Of a stretch of DNA of 58,164 bases, positions 52,426 to 58,164 are shown piece by piece (positions within the stretch are counted from its first letter, which is position 1; each line of letters starts with the position of its first letter). The stretch is from CAJAQL01 sp964442965 (lineage in GTDB: Bacteria > Patescibacteriota > Minisyncoccia > UBA6257 > 2-01-FULL-56-20), in NCBI GenBank assembly GCA_964442965.1, contig CAYUBE010000003.1, positions 1 to 58,164 on the forward strand. The letters run 5' to 3'. The notes beneath the pieces were generated by a model. That model made no database searches, had not been told where the DNA came from, and worked only from the letters and a program-made list of their open reading frames with translations. A program made the position numbers and the translations under genes.

Positions 52426-53973
52426 ATGAAATTCATCGATAACTTTCTGAATAAGATAACCATGTACCATCTGGTGCTCCATGTTCTCGCGGCGCTCGCG
52501 CTCGTTGCCATGGTCTTTGGCGCGCTTGGCATCCTGCCTTATAGCCCCCTTGCTTTGCTCTTTTCGATCGCCGTACTCGTTCTCGTCTCCTGGATCACGA
52601 ACAAAATTTTTGCACATGTTTTCAAGGCACAAACCAACATTGAATCGACCTATATCACAGCACTGATCCTTGCTCTTATCATCACGCCGGTCCTCCCTCG
52701 GGATTTCATGGGAATTTCGTTCCTCATCTGGGCCGCGATCTGGGCAACCGCATCGAAATATATTCTTGCGGCAAACAAGAAGCACTTTTTCAATCCGGCG
52801 GCTTTCGCAGTCGCTCTCACGGCACTCACTATTAACCAATCCGCAACCTGGTGGATCGGCGGGAATCTTCCGATGCTGGGATTCGTGGTCGTGGGCGGAC
52901 TGCTCATCGTCAGGAAAATAAAACGCGGCGATCTTATGATCGCCTTTTTTGCGGCGGCGATCATCGCGATCATCCTGGGAACTCCCGGAGAAAATCCGTT
53001 GACGACGCTCGAAAAAGCGATTTTGCACGCTCCCCTGTTCTTCTTTGCTTTTGTGATGCTCACGGAACCCTTAACCACGCCGCCGACCCGCAGCCGGCGC
53101 ATCGCTTATGGCATTTTCGTCGGCGTTCTCTTTGCTCCGTGGGTTCATATTGGTTCCCTCTACTCGACGCCCGAGCTCGCACTTCTTGCCGGCAATGTCC
53201 TGTCGTACTTCTTAAGCCCGAAATCGAAATACGTTCTGAAATTAAAACAGGTCGAGGAGGTCGGTACGGGAATGTATGATTTCATCTTCAGAAAGCCTGC
53301 TCTCGCGTTCCAGCCGGGGCAGTATCTTGAATGGACGTTGGGTCAGGGAAACAACCGTGCCGACAATCGTGGCAACCGGCGTTACTTCACAATCGCATCG
53401 TCGCCCACAGAGCAAAACCTGCGCCTCGGCGTCAAGTTTTATGACAAGCCAAGCAGTTTTAAAAAGAGAATGCTTGCCATGACGCCAGGCGATACGATCA
53501 TGGCCGGACAGCTTGCCGGTGATTTCACGCTGCCGCGCGACCCCCGAGAAAAACTTGTCTTCATTGCCGGAGGTATCGGCATCACGCCGTTCCGCAGTAT
53601 GGTGAAATATCTTTCAGATCGCGGCGAAAAAAGATCTATTGTGCTCCTTTACTCAAATCGCACCATCGACGAGATCGCCTATCGCGATGCATGGGACGAA
53701 GCGGCCCAAACCATCGGACTCAAAACCGTTTACGCCGTGACGGGTGCGGGCGAGGCACTCCGCCTCCACCAAGGCTCCGGCGGACAAGCACCCGTAAATT
53801 ATCATGTCGGACATATCGACGGTGCGCTTATCCGCCGCGAAATCCCCGACTATCGCGACCGGATTTTCTATATTTCCGGCACGCATGCGATGGTCTCCGC
53901 TATAGAAGCCACACTCCGCAGAATGGGCATCCCCCGCCAGCAGATCAAAACTGATTTCTTCCCAGGCTTCTGA
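52426..53973 (+). CDS. NqrB/RnfD-like membrane domain fused to ferredoxin-NADP reductase domain
   Basis: 515 residues. Residues ~1-265 hold 8-9 membrane helices with the NqrB/RnfD-type HFFNPAAFAVALTAL motif; residues ~270-515 are an FNR module (FAD site RRYFTIASSP, NAD(P) site FIAGGIGITPFRSM, C-terminal KTDFFPGF). This should pass electrons from cytosolic NAD(P)H across the membrane to the flavinylated FMN-binding protein. A short insertion (LRLHQGSGGQAPV) from a palindromic repeat interrupts the FNR part near residue 448. Confidence 0.9.
   Translation: MKFIDNFLNKITMYHLVLHVLAALALVAMVFGALGILPYSPLALLFSIAVLVLVSWITNKIFAHVFKAQTNIESTYITALILALIITPVLPRDFMGISFLIWAAIWATASKYILAANKKHFFNPAAFAVALTALTINQSATWWIGGNLPMLGFVVVGGLLIVRKIKRGDLMIAFFAAAIIAIILGTPGENPLTTLEKAILHAPLFFFAFVMLTEPLTTPPTRSRRIAYGIFVGVLFAPWVHIGSLYSTPELALLAGNVLSYFLSPKSKYVLKLKQVEEVGTGMYDFIFRKPALAFQPGQYLEWTLGQGNNRADNRGNRRYFTIASSPTEQNLRLGVKFYDKPSSFKKRMLAMTPGDTIMAGQLAGDFTLPRDPREKLVFIAGGIGITPFRSMVKYLSDRGEKRSIVLLYSNRTIDEIAYRDAWDEAAQTIGLKTVYAVTGAGEALRLHQGSGGQAPVNYHVGHIDGALIRREIPDYRDRIFYISGTHAMVSAIEATLRRMGIPRQQIKTDFFPGF
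53761..53790. repeat. Palindromic element inserted in the FNR coding region
   Basis: CGCCTCCACCAAGGCTCCGG then CGGACAAGC, aligning with the intergenic element at 10219-10250 (CGCCT, AAGGCT, CGGC and GC at matching positions). In frame; encodes HQGSGGQA. Confidence 0.65.
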
Positions 53974-53998
53974 CGGTGCAGAGTCGAACTCCAAACAG

Positions 53999-54466
53999 TT
54001 AATAGGTCACTGCGCCGGAGGTGGTAACGGAAATCGTGCTGGACGGCAGGCTTTTCTGCGAGAGGCTCACAAACCCGATCTGAACCGCCGCGACGGGCAG
54101 GCCAGAAACCTGGTTAAATATGATATTCGTCGTACTGCCGACCGGAAGGGTGGCGGTGGCATAGGCGATATCCGACGGAAGGCGATAATAGCTGATCGTC
54201 GCCGTCGGAGCATAGGCCGAGGAGAAGAGAGCGTAAAAAGGAGCGGTGTTGGTTACATTGGCAAAATGGACACCCCATACTACTCCTTGCGCCTCCGTCG
54301 TCGACCGGCTTTCCGCCTCGCGAAGCAGCGCCGCCGCCTCAGAAACCGTGGTCGAAAGGTCTGTGGAATTTTTCTTGCTCGTGAGGGATAAAACTCCGAT
54401 CAGACCAAGCACCATCATGATGGCGACGACCGTCAACAACTCAACCAGCGTGAATCCTTTTCTCAT
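53999..54466 (-). CDS. Type IV pilus/type II pseudopilin (GspH-like)
   Basis: 155 residues. MRKGFTLVELLTVVAIMMVL is a prepilin leader and helix; the remainder is a small beta domain. Last gene of pilB-pilC-pseudopilin; starts 12 nt after pilC. Confidence 0.9.
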   Translation of the reverse strand: MRKGFTLVELLTVVAIMMVLGLIGVLSLTSKKNSTDLSTTVSEAAALLREAESRSTTEAQGVVWGVHFANVTNTAPFYALFSSAYAPTATISYYRLPSDIAYATATLPVGSTTNIIFNQVSGLPVAAVQIGFVSLSQKSLPSSTISVTTSGAVTY

Positions 54467-54478
54467 GCTTCTAAAATT

Positions 54479-55690
54479 TTAAGATACCGACGAGGTCATC
54501 TGATAGATCGGAACGATGATAGAAAGTGCGATAATGCCGACGATCGCGCCCATCATGAGCAGCATGATAGGTTCGATGAGTGCAACCGCCGTCTTAATGC
54601 TCGAATCAATGTTCGATGAATAAAAATCGCTGAGAGTGCCAAGCACTTCCTCAATATGACCCGCCTTTTCGGAAATCGCGATCAGGCTCGTCACGGACTG
54701 CGGCAGGACCGTCTCCCGGCGGAATGCCTCGCCGATGGTCAACCCCTTTGATAGTCCCTCATTCGCGATTCGAAGCAAGGCATACCGAAACTCCCTGAGA
54801 GGAACCGTATCGGCGGCAATCGTAATGGTCTGCACGATGGGAAGTCCCGCTTTCATGAGCGAGCTCATCGTTGACGCCATCTGCTGGACGGACATATCGC
54901 GATAGATGTTCTTGATGCCCGGCGTGTGGGTCAAGACCGCATCAACTGCCCGCTTTCCGGTTTCCGTCTTCCGGATGAAAAAATAGAGGCCGACGATCGC
55001 AATAAAAAGAACGATGAGGATGACGATAATATTGCCGCCCACAAAAAGCCCCACAGAGAACACTATTTGCGAGAACAGCGGCGGCGTGATACCGCCTTCC
55101 GCAAAAACTGAGGCGACCTTCGGCAGGGCGAAGGTGAAAAGAAATATCATGATCGCGAGCGCCATGCAGAGCAGGATGAGCGGATAGATCAGGGCGGCGC
55201 GGATCTTATTGCGAAGATCGGATTCCGAAGAAAGTGAAACGCTGAGATCCTCGAAGGTCTTCTGTAAATTGCCGGACGTCTCGGCCGCCTTCACGAGACT
55301 GATGAACGTCGGAGAGAAAATGTCGGGATATTGTGCAAAGGTTTTATAGAACGGCTCGCCGCGCGTCAGATGTTCGCGCACCTCAAGGAGAAAATTCTTC
55401 AACGCCGGCTTATCGGCGTCGGCAATAAGGATATTGATCGCCGACAAGAGATCGGTGCCTACGCGAAGCATCAAGGCAAGATATTTCGTAAGGAGAACTT
55501 TATCCGCTACATTGATGTGGCCACCGAACAATCCTCCGAGCCCCCCTTTGTCAGTCTTGACCGGCTTCAGGGAAAGCGGGCGCAAATTCTTCTGCGAAAG
55601 GAGTTGGAGCGCCTCCTGCAGACTCTCTGAGTCTACGTCACCCTCAAGAACATTGCCCTCCACATCAGCCGCGCGATAATGATATAGCAT
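54479..55690 (-). CDS. pilC: Type IV pilus inner-membrane platform protein PilC
   Basis: 403 residues with two GspF domains and three membrane segments. Signatures: LTRGEPFYKTFAQYPDIFSP, SLVKAAETSGNLQKTFEDLS, SLMKAGLPIVQTI, and the C-terminal LIEPIMLLMMGAIVGIIALS. It couples the PilB motor to pilus growth. 97 nt after pilB. Confidence 0.95.
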   Translation of the reverse strand: MLYHYRAADVEGNVLEGDVDSESLQEALQLLSQKNLRPLSLKPVKTDKGGLGGLFGGHINVADKVLLTKYLALMLRVGTDLLSAINILIADADKPALKNFLLEVREHLTRGEPFYKTFAQYPDIFSPTFISLVKAAETSGNLQKTFEDLSVSLSSESDLRNKIRAALIYPLILLCMALAIMIFLFTFALPKVASVFAEGGITPPLFSQIVFSVGLFVGGNIIVILIVLFIAIVGLYFFIRKTETGKRAVDAVLTHTPGIKNIYRDMSVQQMASTMSSLMKAGLPIVQTITIAADTVPLREFRYALLRIANEGLSKGLTIGEAFRRETVLPQSVTSLIAISEKAGHIEEVLGTLSDFYSSNIDSSIKTAVALIEPIMLLMMGAIVGIIALSIIVPIYQMTSSVS

Positions 55691-55787
55691 GATTTTTGAT
55701 AAACGAGCGTTCTAGTGTTTGAATGATGCAATGTTCTCAAAAAATATTCTTATTCGCAACACCGCGACGCTCTAACATTATACCTCA

Positions 55788-57506
55788 TTACTCTCGTATG
55801 ACACGAAGAACTTCCTCGATCGTCGTTTCCGCGAGTTCGACCTTCCGAAGCCCGTCCTCGAACATGGTCATCATGCCGCCTCGGCGCGCCTCGGCGCGCA
55901 ATGCGTCAATATTAAAATGAGCGCTGTCGATCGTCCTTTTGATGCTGTCGGTGACTTCGATAATCTCGAAAATGCCCGCCCGCCCGATGTAGCCTGTCAT
56001 GCCGCACACCGCGCACCCTTTGCCGCGATAGAGCGTCTTCGGAACGGAAACGGTATCCTCGTCGGGGATCCCAAGTTCCTGCCGCTGGGTTTGGATGATG
56101 GACGCAAGACTTGCATCGGCGTCGTACGAATAAATGCATGAAGGGCAGATCTTTCTGACCAACCGCTGGGCGATGATAAGATCTAAAACAGAGGCGACCA
56201 GATACGGCGGAACATTTAAATCGAAAAAGCGCGGGATGGCGGTCGGAGCGTCGTTCGTATGCAGTGACGAAAGAATGAGGTGTCCCGTGAGGGCTGCCTG
56301 CACCGCGATGTCGGCGGTTTCCGCATCGCGAATTTCGCCGACCATGATGATGTTCGGGTCCTGCCGCAGGAGCGACCGAAGGCCTGAAGCGAACGTGATG
56401 CCGGCCTGCGGATTGATCTGCGTCTGGTTCACATAGCGCATGTTGTACTCGATCGGATCCTCGATGGTCGTGACGTTGACCTGCGGCTTGTTCAAGATAT
56501 TCATCAGGGCGTACAGGGTCGTCGATTTTCCGGAACCGGTCGGACCGCAGGACAGGATCATGCCATAGGCTTTTTTCAAACCTTCCGCAACCAACTTCAC
56601 CGCGTCCGGCGACATGCCGAGCTCTTCGAGAGAAAGCGGCTTCTGTGACGATTCCAGAAGACGCATTTCCACCTTTTCGCCGTAGAACGTGGGAATGACG
56701 GAAACGCGGACGTCGATGGTCTCGTTGCCGACTTTGTAGCGGAACCGCCCATCCTGCGGCGCATAGTGTTCGTCGATCTTGAGTCCCGAAAGAAGCTTGA
56801 GGCGCGCGACGATCGCCGGATGGATCGCTTTGGTCATCGACATCATCTCATACAAAATGCCGTCGATGCGGTAGCGGATGAATGTTGCGTCCTCCAGAAT
56901 TTCGATATGGATGTCCGACGCACGCGACGCCATCGCATACGAGAGGATATTGTCGACAATGCCGACGACGGGAAGCTGGGATGCGACATCCGCCATGCTC
57001 CCTGACTGATTTGCGACGGCAGTTCGGATGTTATCCTCGATGATCTTCTTAAAATCCTGTTCTACTTCGTAGCCGTAGACCGAAAAACCCTGTTTCAAGT
57101 CATCCTCCGTGGCGAGGAACGGTTTTACCCGTTCATGAAGCCGTGTCGTAAGGAATTCAATGGTCTCGAGGTCCGACGGATTCACCATCGCGACATCATA
57201 CGTGCCGTCTTCCTCGTGGTGGAAAATCACCGCCTGCCGGTCGCGGGCGATCGCTTCGGGGAGCAATTTCAGGACATCCTTGTCAATGGTGCTCGCCGCA
57301 AGCTTGATTCTCGGAACACCGAGCGCTTTCGCGATCACGTCGTTCAAGTACCCCGCTTCCGCGATATGGTTGGTAACGAGAACATCAATGATACTTTGTC
57401 CTTTTCTATCTGCGTCCTCAAAGAGACGATCGAACGAGTCCGGCGTTATGAGCCCTTCAGCAACAAGGATCGTTTTCAGCTGATCGGAAGAGATGGGTAG
57501 ATTCAC
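55788..57506 (-). CDS. pilB: Type IV pilus assembly ATPase PilB
   Basis: 572 residues: N-terminal MshEN/GspE domain, then the motor with Walker A GPTGSGKSTTLYAL, Asp box IEDPIEYNM, Walker B region IMVGEIRDAETADIA, and a four-Cys zinc site (CPSC, CAVC). Start is a GTG at 57506: TATAAT (57513-57518, with upstream TG) lies exactly 6 nt before it. First gene of the pilus operon. Confidence 0.96.
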   Translation of the reverse strand: MNLPISSDQLKTILVAEGLITPDSFDRLFEDADRKGQSIIDVLVTNHIAEAGYLNDVIAKALGVPRIKLAASTIDKDVLKLLPEAIARDRQAVIFHHEEDGTYDVAMVNPSDLETIEFLTTRLHERVKPFLATEDDLKQGFSVYGYEVEQDFKKIIEDNIRTAVANQSGSMADVASQLPVVGIVDNILSYAMASRASDIHIEILEDATFIRYRIDGILYEMMSMTKAIHPAIVARLKLLSGLKIDEHYAPQDGRFRYKVGNETIDVRVSVIPTFYGEKVEMRLLESSQKPLSLEELGMSPDAVKLVAEGLKKAYGMILSCGPTGSGKSTTLYALMNILNKPQVNVTTIEDPIEYNMRYVNQTQINPQAGITFASGLRSLLRQDPNIIMVGEIRDAETADIAVQAALTGHLILSSLHTNDAPTAIPRFFDLNVPPYLVASVLDLIIAQRLVRKICPSCIYSYDADASLASIIQTQRQELGIPDEDTVSVPKTLYRGKGCAVCGMTGYIGRAGIFEIIEVTDSIKRTIDSAHFNIDALRAEARRGGMMTMFEDGLRKVELAETTIEEVLRVIRE

Positions 57507-57539
57507 GCTTCTATTATACCAGAAAGGACCGACAAAAAA

Positions 57540-57612
57540 AGACTCAGGAACCAGGATTCAAGCATCAGGAGTGATTTCGTCCTGAATCTTGATTCCTAAA
57601 TCCTGAATCAAT
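57540..57612. repeat. GATTC-type repeat between rpmE and pilB
   Basis: CAGGATTCAAGCATCAGG and CCTGAATCTTGATTCC words fill the intergenic region and reach the rpmE stop. Confidence 0.7.
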
Positions 57613-57629
57613 TTTGTGAAACGCGTTTT

Positions 57630-57881
57630 CTATTTTTCTTTCTTGACGCGAGCTTTCTTTTCCTTTTTTGGAGCCGCGGACGCTTTCTCGCGGCGCGCCT
57701 TGAACTTCTCAACGCGTCCCGCGACGTCGAGCAATTTCTCCTCTCCCGTGTAGAACGGATGGCACTTCGCGCAGATCTCAACGCGGATCTCGGGTTTTGT
57801 GGCACCCACGACAAACGAATTGCCGCACGCGCATATCACGTTCGCTTCGGAGAAATAGGTCGGATGAATGTCTTTTTTCAT
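57630..57881 (-). CDS. rpmE: 50S ribosomal protein L31
   Basis: 83 residues with the L31 start MKKDIHPTYFSEANVICACG and CAKCHPFYTG; four cysteines, so a zinc-binding (C+) form. An additional Lys/Ala-rich C-terminal tail follows. The start at 57881 is decided by a TAGGAT -10 seven nt upstream with a -35 17 nt before it; ATG 57890 is the alternative. Confidence 0.95.
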   Translation of the reverse strand: MKKDIHPTYFSEANVICACGNSFVVGATKPEIRVEICAKCHPFYTGEEKLLDVAGRVEKFKARREKASAAPKKEKKARVKKEK

Positions 57882-57888
57882 GAGCTTC

Positions 57889-57917
57889 ATCCTACCGCCG
57901 TTTCTCGTCTTTGTAAA
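57889..57917 (-). promoter_or_regulatory. Promoter of rpmE
   Basis: TTTACA (minus strand of 57912-57917), 17-nt spacer, TAGGAT (57889-57894), then 7 nt to the ATG. A full -35/-10 example of the leaderless pattern. Confidence 0.75.
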
Positions 57918-57922
57918 GGTTT

Positions 57923-57958
57923 CCTCATTGGCTCATTCGGTAGCATGAGCCAATGAGG
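57923..57958. repeat. Hairpin with GGCTCATTCGGTAG core, copy 2
   Basis: CCTCATTGGCTCAT pairs with ATGAGCCAATGAGG across TCGGTAGC. It shares its core with 26177-26210. Confidence 0.85.
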
Positions 57959-58008
57959 TGACTTCCTATTTTCCGATACCCAAGCTACAATAGATTTGTT
58001 TTTTGCTC

Positions 58009-58083
58009 GGGCCGGTAGTTCAGTGGTAGAACGCCTCATTTGCAATGAGGAGGTCAGGGGTCCGACTCCCCTCCGGTCCACCA
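58009..58083 (+). tRNA. tRNA-Ala (TGC)
   Basis: Standard cloverleaf: acceptor GGGCCGG/CCGGTCC, anticodon stem CTCAT/ATGAG with loop TTTGCAA-type and anticodon TGC (58041-58043), T arm with GTCCGAC loop, encoded CCA at 58081-58083. A TACAAT (57986-57991) upstream may be its -10. Confidence 0.93.
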
Positions 58084-58164
58084 AAGTTCATCTCTCTCAA
58101 AAATATTTTGGGCGCTTCGCGTCCTCTCCTGCGTTTCAGCCAGATACGAAAAGGGTTTTTTGAA

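Overview
The window reads as a Patescibacteria/CPR chromosome segment of the Parcubacteria type, about 50 percent GC. The signs are housekeeping proteins trimmed of accessory domains (ProS without its editing insert, AspS without the GAD insert, RF1 without domain 1, short YebC and RecO). There are also several small protein families that I associate with CPR genomes, and a reduced but complete-looking wall-elongation and type IV pilus gene set. The first ~1.46 kb is the exception. It holds one self-contained transcription unit for a Bacteroidota/Ignavibacteria-style type IX secreted protein, and it abuts a helicase-nuclease gene whose last codons look wrong. It is either a transfer or a chimeric join.

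Layout. 1.5-10 kb, minus strand: UvrD/AddA-like helicase-nuclease, mreB-mreC-mreD, an EEP phosphodiesterase, proS and an RluA-type pseudouridine synthase. 10-19 kb, minus strand: a cell-surface island with a 1101-residue lipase/DNRLRE protein, DUF192, a Nudix hydrolase, a SpoU methyltransferase, and an overlapping lamin-tail/unknown/M23 operon. 19-24 kb: a repeat protein, corA, tspO and a prfA locus carrying remnants of an older prfA plus a MITE-like hairpin. 24-28 kb: small nucleotide enzymes, ndk, and aspS behind a T-box leader. 29-37 kb, mostly plus strand: mgtC, secA, yebC, ruvC, a small acidic protein and a PBP1A gene broken by a frameshift. 37-45 kb: membrane and DUF genes, recR, a tRNA-like unit between 32-bp direct repeats, a PemK-like toxin, a DHFR-like gene, murA and glyS. 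45-54 kb: a Greek-key-type surface protein, recO, a pilin, a GH18 enzyme, and a flavin electron-transfer operon (FMN-binding protein, ApbE, NqrB/RnfD-FNR fusion). 54-58 kb: pseudopilin, pilC, pilB, rpmE and tRNA-Ala.

The gene products combine into peptidoglycan synthesis and shape (MurA, PBP1A, MreBCD), export and surface display (SecA, several anchored proteins), type IV pili, recombination repair (RecO, RecR, RuvC, UvrD-like) and translation. The most notable regulation is architectural. About twenty genes have a TATAAT-like hexamer exactly 6-8 nt before the start codon, so their transcripts should be leaderless; only two or three genes show a real Shine-Dalgarno sequence. Intergenic space is filled with hairpin and repeat families, some of which have also entered genes as short peptide insertions.

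The observations I rate highest are: the aspS T-box whose UGGC bulge fits tRNA-Asp; the in-place prfA replacement with an inserted 159-bp hairpin element; two copies of a structured element with compensatory stem changes ahead of surface-protein genes; the direct-repeat-flanked tRNA-like unit; and the pervasive leaderless promoter pattern. All product calls come from reading motifs; no search was run.
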